Origin: Lachnospiraceae bacterium
Lineage (GTDB): Bacteria > Bacillota > Clostridia > Lachnospirales > Lachnospiraceae
Length of the DNA: 55,871 bases
Assembly: GCA_017619615.1 (NCBI GenBank)
Contig: JAFZRY010000022.1
Span: forward strand, 1 to 55,871
Direction of reading: 5' to 3'
The notes beneath the pieces are model-generated. The model made no database searches, had not been told where the DNA came from, and was given only the letters and a program-made list of their open reading frames with translations. Shown piece by piece: positions 18,847 to 27,117 of this stretch (the first letter of the stretch is position 1; the number at the start of each line of letters is the position of its first letter). The translations under genes were made by a program, and so were the position numbers.

Positions 18847-20090
18847 ACAAGAACGCCGTCACCGGCATGCGGGATATTTCGCCCCGCGAAATGATCCTGC
18901 GGGATTACGTGATCGGACTGATCAAAGAGACCTATAAAAGCTTCGGCTACACCCCTATCGAGACCCCCGTCGTGGAGTCTCTGGGCAACCTGCTCAGCAA
19001 ACAGGGCGGCGACAACGAAAAACTTATTTTTAAAGTCCTGAAGCGCGGTGAAAAACTGAAGATCAGCGAAGCGAAGACGGAAGACGATCTGGCAGATTCC
19101 GGGCTGCGCTACGACCTGACGGTCCCGCTGGTCCGCTATTATTCCGCGCACAACGGCGAACTGCCCAAGCCCTTCAAGGCACTGCAGGTGGGTCCCGTGT
19201 TCAGGGCGGACCGTCCGCAGAAGGGCCGCTTCCGTCAGTTCTATCAGTGCGATATCGACATCCTGGGAGAGGGCAGCAGCGCGGCGGAAATCGATCTGCT
19301 GCTGGCCACGTCAACGCTGCTGGGCCGTCTGGGCTTCTCCGGCTTCATCCTGCACATCAACGACCGCCGGCTGCTGAAAGCGATGGCGGCGTACTGCGGC
19401 ATCGCGCCGGAGCGATGCGACGAAGCTTTTATCATCTGGGACAAGATGGATAAGATCGGCCTGGACGGTGTCCTGAAAGAAATGGGTGAGAACGGTTTCT
19501 CTGATGAAACCGTGGCGGCTTATGAAAAACTGAGTGCCGCGCTGCAGAATGCGGAAGAGCCGCTGAAAGCACTGTCGGAACTCCTTGCTGAGCAGGAGGG
19601 CGTCTCCGCTTACACCGCGGGCCTTGAGACTATCATCCGCTCCGTGGAACAGGCGGCCAGCGTGCCGTTTACCGTGAAATTCGACCCCACCCTGGTGCGC
19701 GGCATGTCCTATTACACCGGCCCCATTTTCGAACTGGAACTGGCGGACTTCGGCAGCGCAGCCGGCGGCGGCGGACGGTACGACGAAATGGTCGGCAAAT
19801 TCATCGGCCAGCAGGTGCCCGCGTGCGGCATTTCCATCGGATTTGAACGGCTGATCACGATCCTGATGGACCAGAACTACCAGGTGCCCGGAGCACCGCG
19901 CAAAAAAGCCTATCTGCTGGAGAAGAACCTTCCCGAAGAACAGGCCCTTGCGGTACGGAAACAGGCGGCGCAGGAACGCGCGGACGGCCTGACCGTCCTG
20001 GTCAGCCCCATGATCAAGAATAAAAAGTTCCAGAAAGAACAGCTGGCTGCCGAAGGCTATACTGAGATCGAAGAGGTTTACAACAGGTGA
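18837..20090 (+). CDS. hisS: Histidyl-tRNA synthetase
   Basis: This class II synthetase charges tRNA-His. The 417-residue protein has motif 1 around FGYTPIETPVVES, motif 2 (VFRADRPQKGRFRQFYQCD), the histidine-binding signature LVRGMSYYTGPIFEL and motif 3 (AGGGGRYDEM ... GISIGFERL). A C-terminal anticodon-binding domain follows from about 340. The start lies inside the hemZ 3' end (10-nt overlap). Its stop overlaps the next gene as GTGA. Confidence 0.95.
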   Translation: MALNKNAVTGMRDISPREMILRDYVIGLIKETYKSFGYTPIETPVVESLGNLLSKQGGDNEKLIFKVLKRGEKLKISEAKTEDDLADSGLRYDLTVPLVRYYSAHNGELPKPFKALQVGPVFRADRPQKGRFRQFYQCDIDILGEGSSAAEIDLLLATSTLLGRLGFSGFILHINDRRLLKAMAAYCGIAPERCDEAFIIWDKMDKIGLDGVLKEMGENGFSDETVAAYEKLSAALQNAEEPLKALSELLAEQEGVSAYTAGLETIIRSVEQAASVPFTVKFDPTLVRGMSYYTGPIFELELADFGSAAGGGGRYDEMVGKFIGQQVPACGISIGFERLITILMDQNYQVPGAPRKKAYLLEKNLPEEQALAVRKQAAQERADGLTVLVSPMIKNKKFQKEQLAAEGYTEIEEVYNR

Positions 20091-20827
20091 CCGAACAGGA
20101 ACGGGAAGAGAATAAACCCGCCGCCTCTGAACCGGACAAAAACAAGGACAAGAGTCAGGATAAAGACAAGTCAAAAGAATTCCGGAAAAAAGCGCTGGGA
20201 GCCGCCGCGGCCGTGACTACGGGCACCGCGGTGTTGATCAACGGCCTTTTCGGCAATCCCGACGACATGATCAAAGTGCAGGACGAAGCCAACAAGCCTG
20301 CAGCCGTCTATTATGTCGAAGAGGAAGACGCTGAAGAAGAGGAAGCGGAAGAGGAAGACGAGGAGGACGGACCCCAGACCCTCGGGATGCGCATCAAGCG
20401 TTGGATCTGGTCCTGGCCTCTTTTCCTCCGCGTCCTGATCGGCCTGCCGCTCTGGACCATGGGCTGGGGCGTATGCCAGGCCGCGCAGCTCCTCTGGAAA
20501 CTGGTCCTGAGTCCGGTGCTGCAGGTGGTCCTCAGTGCCCTGACACTGTTTGCGGCCCTGGCAGGCGCTGCGGGTCTTGCGGGGCGGGCGCTTTTCCCGG
20601 AACTGCCGCTGCGGGAAGTCTTCAAAAAAAGCCGCCTGATCGCGCTGGCGATCGGTTCTGCCGCGCTGGAAGTGCTCATCGCCCTGCTGCCGGTCATCCG
20701 GAAGGACCTGGGGAACTATGCCGGTCTGATCCGTTTCGGCGGCGGCGCTCTGATCCTGGCCGGCCTGCTGCTCAGCATGTGGGTCACAAAGGAACGGCGC
20801 AGACGGTATGTTCTGAGCCTCCGGTGA
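20087..20827 (+). CDS. Acidic/basic-headed integral membrane protein, unknown function
   Basis: The 246-residue protein starts at GTG 20087, inside the hisS stop codon, so its translation is probably coupled to hisS. The N-terminus is a low-complexity Lys/Asp/Glu stretch (PDKNKDKSQDKDKSK), followed by a hydrophobic AGAAA-type segment at about 38-55. A run of nearly pure Glu/Asp lies at about 78-95. The C-terminal half has four or five hydrophobic segments and ends in a basic tail (KERRRRYVLSLR). I do not recognise a family. A strong terminator follows, so it is the last gene of the dnaE-rel-hisS transcription unit. Confidence 0.7.
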   Translation: MTEQEREENKPAASEPDKNKDKSQDKDKSKEFRKKALGAAAAVTTGTAVLINGLFGNPDDMIKVQDEANKPAAVYYVEEEDAEEEEAEEEDEEDGPQTLGMRIKRWIWSWPLFLRVLIGLPLWTMGWGVCQAAQLLWKLVLSPVLQVVLSALTLFAALAGAAGLAGRALFPELPLREVFKKSRLIALAIGSAALEVLIALLPVIRKDLGNYAGLIRFGGGALILAGLLLSMWVTKERRRRYVLSLR

Positions 20828-20847
20828 CGTCGGCAGTTATATTTTAC

Positions 20848-20885
20848 GCCTGTCAAGAAAAAATACTTGACAGGCATTTTTTTTT
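20848..20885 (+). terminator. Strong intrinsic terminator after the hisS block
   Basis: A perfect 10-bp stem, GCCTGTCAAG (20848-20857) / CTTGACAGGC (20866-20875), has an 8-nt A-rich loop and is followed by a run of nine T. It is the clearest terminator in the window. Confidence 0.9.
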
Positions 20886-20893
20886 GTGATAAT
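20867..20893 (+). promoter_or_regulatory. Promoter for ylxM-ffh-rpsP overlapping the terminator
   Basis: TTGACA (20867-20872), a perfect -35, is part of the right arm of the preceding terminator. A GATAAT -10 lies at 20888-20893. The spacer of 15 nt is short but contains the flexible T-run. The ylxM start is at 20911, after AAGGTGA. Confidence 0.5.
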
Positions 20894-20910
20894 CTCGGCA
20901 AGGTGACGCT

Positions 20911-21255
20911 ATGGACAAGAACTTTGAGCATGCACTGTATTACGATTTTTACGGAGCCCTGCTGACGGAAAAGCAGCGCCGGATCTACGAGGAGGTCAAA
21001 TTCGGGGACCTGAGCCTCTCGGAAGCCTCGGAGACCTTCGGCATCAGCCGCCAGGGCATCCACGACACGATCCGCCGGGTCGAAGCCGCCCTGGAAGCCT
21101 ATGAGGCAAAACTCGGCCTTGTCCGCCAGTTCCGCCAGATCAAAGAAAAAGCGGAACAGATCCGTCTGATCTGCGGAAAACTGGAAAAAGACAGCACCCG
21201 CCGCGAAGACATCGCCCGCATCCTTCGGCTGACGGAGGAGATCGAAGAGTTATAA
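20911..21255 (+). CDS. ylxM: YlxM/p13-like helix-turn-helix protein
   Basis: The 114-residue protein has the family pattern YYDFYGALLTEKQRRIYEEV followed by a sigma-70 region 4-like helix-turn-helix (LSLSEASETFGISRQGIHDTIRR) and a basic/coiled C-terminus. YlxM proteins are almost always encoded just before ffh, as here (9-nt gap), and are thought to affect SRP function or expression. The homologue in Streptococcus interacts with SRP components. Identity is from both sequence and context. Confidence 0.93.
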   Translation: MDKNFEHALYYDFYGALLTEKQRRIYEEVKFGDLSLSEASETFGISRQGIHDTIRRVEAALEAYEAKLGLVRQFRQIKEKAEQIRLICGKLEKDSTRREDIARILRLTEEIEEL

Positions 21256-21264
21256 GGACGCAAC

Positions 21265-22614
21265 ATGGCATTTGAAAGCTTATCCGAAAAAATACAGGCC
21301 GCATTCCAGAAACTGACCAGCAAAGGCTATCTGACCGAAGCGGACGTCCGCTCCGCCATGAAGGAAGTCAAGATGGCCCTGCTGGAGGCCGACGTCAACT
21401 ACAAAGTCGTCAAAGACTTCGTCAAGGCCGTGGAAGAGCGCGCCGTCGGCGCCGAGGTCATGAAATCCCTGACGCCCGGTCAGGCCGTCATCAAGATCGT
21501 CAACGAAGAGATGATCCGCATGATGGGCGGCGACGGCATCGAACTGGCCCTCCTTCCGCGCAATGAGATCACCGTCTACATGATGGTCGGTCTGCAGGGC
21601 GCCGGCAAAACCACCACCGCGGCCAAACTGGCGGCCCTCCTGCAGAAGAAAAAGGACCGCAAGCCCGTGCTGGTGGCCTGCGACATCTACCGGCCCGCCG
21701 CCATCGAGCAGTTGAAAGTCAACGGCGAAAAACTCGGCATCCCGGTCTATTCCCCCGGCTCCGACATCAAGCCGCCCCGTATCGCGGAAATGGCCATGGA
21801 GGAAGCCCGCGCCAAGGGCTACAACCTGGTCATCCTGGATACCGCCGGCCGTCTGCACATCGACGAACAGATGATGGACGAGCTCAAGCAGATCCGCGAC
21901 ACGGTCCCGCTCACCCAGACCATCCTGGTCCTGGACGCGATGACCGGCCAGGACGCGGTCAACGTCGCGCAGTCCTTTGACCAGCAGATCGGCGTGGACG
22001 GGGTCATCCTGACCAAACTGGATTCCGACACCCGCGGCGGCGCGGCCCTGTCCGTGCAGGCCGTCACCGGCAAGCCCATTTTCTACGCCGGCATGGGCGA
22101 AAAGCTCACGGATCTGGAGGTCTTCAGCGCACAGCGCATGGCCAACCGCATCCTCGGCATGGGCGACATCCTGAGCCTCATCGAACGCGCCGAAGCCCTG
22201 GAAATGGACGACGCCAAGACCGAAGAGACGCTCCGCAAGATCCGCAAGTCCGAATTCGACCTGGAGGACTTCCTGGAGCAGATGCAGCAGCTCAAAAAGA
22301 TGGGCAGCATCTCCGAACTCCTGAGTTTCCTCCCCGGCGTCGGCAAGCAGCTGCGCGGCGCGGAACTCCCGGACGATAAGTCCCTCGGCAAGATCGAAGC
22401 CATCATCCGCTCCATGACGCTGAAAGAACGCCGCCGGCCCGAGATCCTGAACGGCTCACGCAAAAAGCGCATCGCCGCCGGTTCCGGCACTTCCGTCATG
22501 GAAGTCAACCGCCTGCTGAAGCAGTTCGAGGAAAGCCGGAAAATGATGAAGCAGATGACCGGCAAAATGGGCAAGAAGAAAGGCAACAAAATACCGTTCA
22601 ACCTCCCGTTTTAA
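21265..22614 (+). CDS. ffh: Signal recognition particle protein Ffh
   Basis: This is the GTPase that binds signal sequences and 4.5S/6S RNA and delivers ribosomes to FtsY. The 449-residue protein has the N domain, then the G domain with GLQGAGKTTT from residue 109, DTAGRLHIDEQ and LTKLDSDTRGG. A methionine-rich M domain runs from about 300 to the end (FLEQMQQLKKMGSISELLSFLPG, MTLKERRRPEIL, KMMKQMTGKMGKKK). It is usual length and intact. Confidence 0.96.
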   Translation: MAFESLSEKIQAAFQKLTSKGYLTEADVRSAMKEVKMALLEADVNYKVVKDFVKAVEERAVGAEVMKSLTPGQAVIKIVNEEMIRMMGGDGIELALLPRNEITVYMMVGLQGAGKTTTAAKLAALLQKKKDRKPVLVACDIYRPAAIEQLKVNGEKLGIPVYSPGSDIKPPRIAEMAMEEARAKGYNLVILDTAGRLHIDEQMMDELKQIRDTVPLTQTILVLDAMTGQDAVNVAQSFDQQIGVDGVILTKLDSDTRGGAALSVQAVTGKPIFYAGMGEKLTDLEVFSAQRMANRILGMGDILSLIERAEALEMDDAKTEETLRKIRKSEFDLEDFLEQMQQLKKMGSISELLSFLPGVGKQLRGAELPDDKSLGKIEAIIRSMTLKERRRPEILNGSRKKRIAAGSGTSVMEVNRLLKQFEESRKMMKQMTGKMGKKKGNKIPFNLPF

Positions 22615-22694
22615 GCATCATCAGTCAATATGACTTTTGAGATACAGGGCAAACGCCCGCAGTAAAAAACAAGCAAGAAAGAAGGAACAAAATC

Positions 22695-22937
22695 ATGGCT
22701 GTTAAGATCCGTCTGACCAGACTGGGCAAGAAGAAAGCCCCCACCTACCGCGTTATCGTCGCCGATGAAAGAGCGCCCCGCGACGGCCGCTTCATCGAAG
22801 AACTGGGTTATTATGATCCCACGCAGGATCCCAGCGTTGTGAAGATCGACACCGAAAGAGCACAGGAGTGGATTAAGAACGGCGCCAAGCCTACCGACAC
22901 GGTCGCCAAGCTCTTAAAGATCGCCGGCCTGGAATAA
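22695..22937 (+). CDS. rpsP: 30S ribosomal protein S16
   Basis: The 80-residue protein begins with the S16 signature [20 protein letters not shown] and continues with [20 protein letters not shown]. It binds 16S rRNA early in 30S assembly. The 80-nt upstream gap holds a small GGGC-AAAC-GCCC hairpin but no clear terminator, and an AAGGAAC-type SD. It is likely co-transcribed from ylxM-ffh. Confidence 0.96.
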   Translation: MAVKIRLTRLGKKKAPTYRVIVADERAPRDGRFIEELGYYDPTQDPSVVKIDTERAQEWIKNGAKPTDTVAKLLKIAGLE

Positions 22938-22953
22938 GAATCGGGGTACGGTA

Positions 22954-23181
22954 ATGAAAGAAATGATCGAAGTGATCGCCAAGGCGCTGGTGACGAACCC
23001 CGACGCCGTGACGGTCACTGAAACCGTGACCGAACGGGAGACCGTTCTGACCCTGCACGTGGACCCGGCCGACATGGGCAAGGTCATCGGCAAGCAGGGC
23101 CGCATCGCCAAGGCCATCCGCACCGTCCTGAAGGCCAAGGCTATCCGGGACGACGTGCGCGTCAGCCTGGACATCGAGTAA
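22954..23181 (+). CDS. khpA: KH-domain RNA-binding protein KhpA
   Basis: The 75-residue protein is one KH domain with the GxxG loop (GKQG) in GKVIGKQGRIAKAIR. It belongs to the YlqC/KhpA family, which partners with KhpB (Jag) in RNA binding linked to cell-wall growth. It lies in the standard place between rpsP and rimM; the ylqD gene found here in Bacillus is absent. Confidence 0.93.
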   Translation: MKEMIEVIAKALVTNPDAVTVTETVTERETVLTLHVDPADMGKVIGKQGRIAKAIRTVLKAKAIRDDVRVSLDIE

Positions 23182-23199
23182 GACGCAGAACCGCCGCTT

Positions 23200-23721
23200 A
23201 TGGAATCACGTTTCCGCATCGGTATCTTTTCCTCTACCCACGGGATCCGGGGCGAGATCAAGGTCTACCCCACTACGGACTCCGCGGACCGTTTCGCGCA
23301 CCTGAAAGAAGTCATCCTGGAGACGAAAGCCGGCGACCTGACGCTGGAAGTCGAAAAGGCCCGGCCGGCCAAGGGGATGGTCATCCTGAAATTCAAGGGC
23401 ATCGACAACATCAACGACATCGAGCGCCATAAAGGCGCCTCCCTGTTCGTGACCCGCGAAAACGCCGCCCCGCTGGAGGAAGGAAGCTTCTACATCGCCG
23501 ATCTGCTGGGCTGCCGCGTGGAAACGGAAGAGGGGCAGACGCTCGGCGTGCTGCGCGACGTCCTGCCTACCGGCGCCAACGACGTGTTCGTGGTGAAGGA
23601 TCCGGATAAGAAGGACAGCAGGGAATACCTGCTGCCCAACATCAAAGACTGCGTGCGCCGGATCGATCCGGAAGCCCGCCTGATCACGGTCCATCTGATG
23701 GACGGCCTGGAGGATCTCTGA
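23200..23721 (+). CDS. rimM: Ribosome maturation factor RimM
   Basis: RimM assists late assembly of the 30S head by binding S19. The 173-residue protein has the N-terminal RimM barrel (RIGIFSSTHGIRGEIKVYPTTD) and a C-terminal PRC-barrel region (DLLGCRVETEEGQTLGVL, ending LLPNIKDCVRRIDPEARLI). It overlaps the trmD start by one base (TGATG). Confidence 0.94.
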   Translation: MESRFRIGIFSSTHGIRGEIKVYPTTDSADRFAHLKEVILETKAGDLTLEVEKARPAKGMVILKFKGIDNINDIERHKGASLFVTRENAAPLEEGSFYIADLLGCRVETEEGQTLGVLRDVLPTGANDVFVVKDPDKKDSREYLLPNIKDCVRRIDPEARLITVHLMDGLEDL

Positions 23722-24443
23722 TGCGTTTTACCGTGCTGACCCTGTTCCCGGAACTGGTGGAAACGGGCTTTCATACCAGCATCACCGGCCGCGCCGCGGA
23801 AAAAGGCCTGCTGTCCCTGCGCTGCATCAATTTCCGGCAGTATTCGGACGGCGGCAACGGGTACGTGGACGACTACCCGTACGGCGGCGGCGCCGGCATG
23901 GTGCTGCAGGCCCCGCCCATTTACCGCGCGTATCAAGAAGCGGTGGGAGAAGGCCCCAGACCCCGCCTCGTTTACATGACACCGCAGGGCCGCGTGCTTG
24001 ACCAGGCACTGGCAAAGGAACTGGCGCAGGAGGAGGAACTCTACATCCTCTGCGGCCATTATGAGGGCGTCGATGAGCGGGTGCTGGAGGAAATAGCTAC
24101 GGACCGCGTCTCCATCGGGGATTACGTACTGACCGGCGGCGAACTGCCGGCGCTGGTGCTGATGGACGCGGTAGCCCGTATGGTCCCCGGCGTTCTGAGC
24201 AATAACGAATCCGCAGGCGACGAATCCTTCATGAACGGCCTGCTGGAGTATCCCCAGTACACGCGTCCGGAAGTCTTCCTGGGCCGTACGGTCCCGGAGA
24301 TCCTGAAATCCGGACACCACGCGAACATCGCGCGCTGGCGCCGCAACGAATCCCTGCGGCGGACGAAGGAAGTGCGGCCCGAACTGCTGGAGACCGCGGA
24401 ACTGGACAAAAAAGACCGGGAATTCCTGGCCGGTCTTGAATAA
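23721..24443 (+). CDS. trmD: tRNA (guanine-N1)-methyltransferase TrmD
   Basis: TrmD methylates G37 of tRNAs reading CNN codons and prevents +1 frameshifts. The 240-residue SPOUT enzyme shows the family blocks YGGGAGMVLQAPP, CGHYEGVDERVLE and SIGDYVLTGGELPALV, which build the deep trefoil knot. Translation is coupled to rimM by a one-base overlap. Confidence 0.96.
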   Translation: MRFTVLTLFPELVETGFHTSITGRAAEKGLLSLRCINFRQYSDGGNGYVDDYPYGGGAGMVLQAPPIYRAYQEAVGEGPRPRLVYMTPQGRVLDQALAKELAQEEELYILCGHYEGVDERVLEEIATDRVSIGDYVLTGGELPALVLMDAVARMVPGVLSNNESAGDESFMNGLLEYPQYTRPEVFLGRTVPEILKSGHHANIARWRRNESLRRTKEVRPELLETAELDKKDREFLAGLE

Positions 24444-24472
24444 AAAAGTTATTGCTGCAGCGCAAAAAACGC

Positions 24473-24500
24473 TTGCAATTCCGGGAAACCGTGCTATTAT
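24473..24500 (+). promoter_or_regulatory. Extended -10 promoter for rplS
   Basis: The -35 is TTGCAA (24473-24478), the spacer is 16 nt, and TG-C-TATTAT (24492-24500) is a good extended -10. The leader from about 24507 to 24577 is around 70 nt, long enough for an L19-type autoregulatory leader, though I could not fold one convincingly. This gives rplS expression separate from trmD. Confidence 0.65.
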
Positions 24501-24577
24501 ATTAGTCGTGTCGCATTAAAAGGAGCGGTCCGCTGTCGCCTCGGGCGTTATGAACGACCTGTTTTATAGGAGGAATT

Positions 24578-24925
24578 ATGAACGACATCATCAAGAAAAT
24601 CGAAGACGCCCAGCTGAAGGAAGGCGTCGGCAATTTCCGGGTGGGCGATACGGTCCGCGTATACGCCAAGATCAAAGAAGGAAACCGGGAACGTATCCAG
24701 ATGTTTGAAGGCATCGTCATGAAGCGCCAGAACGGCGGCAGCCGCGAGACTTTTACGGTCCGTAAGATCTCCAGCGGCGTCGGCGTCGAAAAGACCTGGC
24801 CCCTGCACACCCCGCTGATCGAGAAGGTCGACGTCGTGCGCCGCGGCAAAGTCCGCCGGGCCAAGTTGAACTACCTGCGCGACCGTGTCGGCAAAGCCGC
24901 CAAGGTCAAGGAAGCTTCCCGCTGA
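24578..24925 (+). CDS. rplS: 50S ribosomal protein L19
   Basis: The 115-residue protein has the L19 blocks [39 protein letters not shown] and [17 protein letters not shown]. It sits at the 30S-50S interface. A perfect AGGAGG lies 6 nt before the ATG. It is preceded by its own promoter and followed by a terminator. Confidence 0.97.
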   Translation: MNDIIKKIEDAQLKEGVGNFRVGDTVRVYAKIKEGNRERIQMFEGIVMKRQNGGSRETFTVRKISSGVGVEKTWPLHTPLIEKVDVVRRGKVRRAKLNYLRDRVGKAAKVKEASR

Positions 24926-24933
24926 TCCTAAAA

Positions 24934-24962
24934 GAGAGACGGCTCCGGCCGCCTCTTTTTTT
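24934..24962 (+). terminator. Intrinsic terminator after rplS
   Basis: The stem GAGACGGC (24936-24943) / GCCGCCTC (24948-24955) has a TCCG loop and one A-C mismatch, followed by seven T. It closes the ylxM-rplS unit. Confidence 0.8.
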
Positions 24963-24994
24963 GCGCTTTTCCGCTTTTCTTTTCCTCCTCCATG

Positions 24995-25003
24995 TGTTAT
25001 AAT
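24995..25003 (+). promoter_or_regulatory. Extended -10 promoter for the gtrA cassette
   Basis: TG-T-TATAAT is a perfect extended -10 with no recognisable -35. The leader to the gtrA ATG is about 110 nt. It contains an 8-bp perfect inverted repeat, TATACTGC (25081-25088) / GCAGTATA (25095-25102), and a possible 32-codon upstream frame (25017-25115). Confidence 0.55.
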
Positions 25004-25118
25004 TTTATGAAATCTTATGACAGCATGGAAGGATACCGGTAAGACAGCGGCCTGCCGCAACATTTCGCACGGGAGAACTGTATACTGCATGGAAGCAGTA
25101 TATGTTTGGGAATAGAGC

Positions 25119-25550
25119 ATGAATAAAGACAACCTCAAAGAGTTTTTGCGCTACGTCATCATCGGCGGCGTTTCCGCGCTGATCGACATGGGCGTCAATT
25201 ACGTGACGCTGTATTACATTTTCCACGCCACCAAGGACGATAAGCTGCCCGTTGCCGTTTCCGTGACAGCCGGTTTTATCGTGGGCCTGGTGGTCAATTA
25301 CATCCTTTCCAACGTCTTCGTGTTCCGCAAGCCGGAACAGAAGAAGAAGGGAAAGACCGTGGGCGCTTTCCTGATCTACGCGGCCGTGGGGGTCATCGGG
25401 TATTTCCTGACCGTCGGCCTGACGCTGCTCGGGACGCGCTTTATCGGGGAGGAAGGCATCTGGTACCTGATCATGACCGCGGTCGTGAAGGGAATCGTCC
25501 TGGTCTGGAATTATCTGGGCCGGAAAATATTCGTATATCGGGGGAAATAA
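25119..25550 (+). CDS. GtrA-family membrane protein
   Basis: The 143-residue protein has four hydrophobic segments and the GtrA pattern [20 protein letters not shown] near the start, [12 protein letters not shown] in the middle, and [18 protein letters not shown] at the end. GtrA/DPMS-like proteins are thought to help move polyprenyl-phosphate-linked sugars across the membrane or to support membrane glycosyltransferases. It is followed after 1 nt by a flavoenzyme and then by a large polytopic protein, so the three probably form one pathway at the cell surface. The SD is weak (GGGAAT). Confidence 0.88.
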   Translation: MNKDNLKEFLRYVIIGGVSALIDMGVNYVTLYYIFHATKDDKLPVAVSVTAGFIVGLVVNYILSNVFVFRKPEQKKKGKTVGAFLIYAAVGVIGYFLTVGLTLLGTRFIGEEGIWYLIMTAVVKGIVLVWNYLGRKIFVYRGK

Positions 25551-25551
25551 C

Positions 25552-27117
25552 ATGGCTGACAAACAGGTGATCATCATCGGCGCCGGCCCGGCCGGCCTGA
25601 CCGCCGCGTATAAGCTGCTCAAAGAAACGGACTTCGTACCGGTCATCCTGGAAGAGGAGAGTTTCGTGGGCGGCATTTCCCGCACGGCGGAATACAAGGG
25701 CAACCGCATGGATATCGGCGGCCACCGCTTCTTCACCAAGAACGAGGAAGTGAACGCGCTGTGGCGGGAGCTGATGCCTATACAGGGGGAGCCCGCCCGT
25801 GACGACAAAGTGATCGGCTATGAGGAGAAGGAATTCGTCCCCGGCGGCCCGGATCCCGAAAAGGAAGACCGCGTCATGCTGATCCGCCGCCGCGTCTCCC
25901 GTATTTTCTTCCTGAAGAAATTCTTTGATTATCCCATCTCGCTGAAAGGGTCCACCTTCAAGAATATGGGCTTCAAGCGCACCATGCAGGCCGGCTTCGG
26001 CTATATTGGCTCCGCCGTGCACAAAAGAGAAGAGGACTCCCTCGCGAACTTCTACATCAACCGCTTCGGCAAGCCGCTGTATGAGATGTTCTTCGAAGAT
26101 TACACCACGAAGGTCTGGGGCCGCAACCCGCGCGACATTTCCGCGGACTGGGGCGCGCAGCGCGTGAAGGGCCTGTCGCTGACGAAGGCGGTCTGGAACG
26201 TCGTGAGCAAGCCGTTCCGGAAGAAGAACGGGGCGACGGAAACGTCGCTGATCGAACAGTATTTCTATCCCAAGAAAGGCCCCGGCCAGCTGTACGAAGT
26301 GATGGCGGATGAAGTCCGGAAAATGGGCGGCCGCATCATTTTCAATGCGAAAGTGACGGGTATCCGCGTAGAGGACGGCCGCGTCGTCGAAGTCGTTGCG
26401 GACGTCAACGGTGAAAAGCAGAGCTTCACCGGATGCGAGTATTTCTCCACCATGCCTATCAAGGACCTGGTCGCGGGCATGGGTGATGCCGCGCCTCAGA
26501 AGGTGCAGGAGATCGCATCCGGCCTGCCGTACCGCGATTTCGTGACGGTCGGCCTGCTGGTGGATAAGCTGAAGATCAAAAACGAGACCAAACTGAAAAC
26601 GGTGGGCAACATCGTTCCCGACTGCTGGATCTACATCCAGGACCGCGAGGTCAAGCTGGGCCGCCTGCAGATCTTCAACAACTGGTCCCCGTACCTGGTG
26701 TCGGATCCCTCCAAGGTCTGGATCGGCTTGGAATATTTCTGCAATGAAGGCGACGAGCTGTGGGAGATGGAAGAAGGCGAGTTTATTCGCTTTGCCAAGG
26801 GCGAACTGGCTTCCATCGGCGTGATCGACGAAGCGGACGTGCGCGACGCGGTGCGTATCCGCGTAAAGAAGGCGTATCCGGCCTACTTCGACACCTATTC
26901 CGAGTTCGACACCGTAAAGGAATTCCTGTCCGGCATCGACAACCTCTGGTGCATCGGCCGCAACGGACAGCACAAATACAACAACATGGACCACTCCATG
27001 CTCACGGCAATGGAAGCGGTGCGGACCGTTCAGAGCGGCGAACGCGACAAGAAGGCCGTTTGGGAAGTGAACACCGAGAAAGAATACCACGAGGAGAAGA
27101 GCGGAAAAAATGCCTGA
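25552..27117 (+). CDS. FAD-dependent oxidoreductase, UDP-galactopyranose mutase/amine oxidase fold
   Basis: The 521-residue protein has a dinucleotide-binding Rossmann motif ([18 protein letters not shown], glycines 10, 12, 15) and the [22 protein letters not shown] block typical of UGM-like and protoporphyrinogen-oxidase-like flavoproteins. Its C-terminal FAD closure is near [14 protein letters not shown]. It is longer than UDP-galactopyranose mutases (about 370-390 aa), so simple UGM activity is not assured. It sits between gtrA and a polytopic membrane protein (8-nt overlap with the latter), which suggests a role in making or modifying a lipid-linked sugar. Substrate unknown. Confidence 0.82.
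   Translation: MADKQVIIIGAGPAGLTAAYKLLKETDFVPVILEEESFVGGISRTAEYKGNRMDIGGHRFFTKNEEVNALWRELMPIQGEPARDDKVIGYEEKEFVPGGPDPEKEDRVMLIRRRVSRIFFLKKFFDYPISLKGSTFKNMGFKRTMQAGFGYIGSAVHKREEDSLANFYINRFGKPLYEMFFEDYTTKVWGRNPRDISADWGAQRVKGLSLTKAVWNVVSKPFRKKNGATETSLIEQYFYPKKGPGQLYEVMADEVRKMGGRIIFNAKVTGIRVEDGRVVEVVADVNGEKQSFTGCEYFSTMPIKDLVAGMGDAAPQKVQEIASGLPYRDFVTVGLLVDKLKIKNETKLKTVGNIVPDCWIYIQDREVKLGRLQIFNNWSPYLVSDPSKVWIGLEYFCNEGDELWEMEEGEFIRFAKGELASIGVIDEADVRDAVRIRVKKAYPAYFDTYSEFDTVKEFLSGIDNLWCIGRNGQHKYNNMDHSMLTAMEAVRTVQSGERDKKAVWEVNTEKEYHEEKSGKNA

Noticed and set aside
22647-22658. GGGC-AAAC-GCCC hairpin before rpsP as a terminator
   Set aside because: The stem has 4 bp and no T-run follows; at most it is part of the leader.
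24505-24577. L19 autoregulatory leader RNA
   Set aside because: The leader length fits, but I could not recognise the conserved stem pattern by eye. A covariance-model search would decide.
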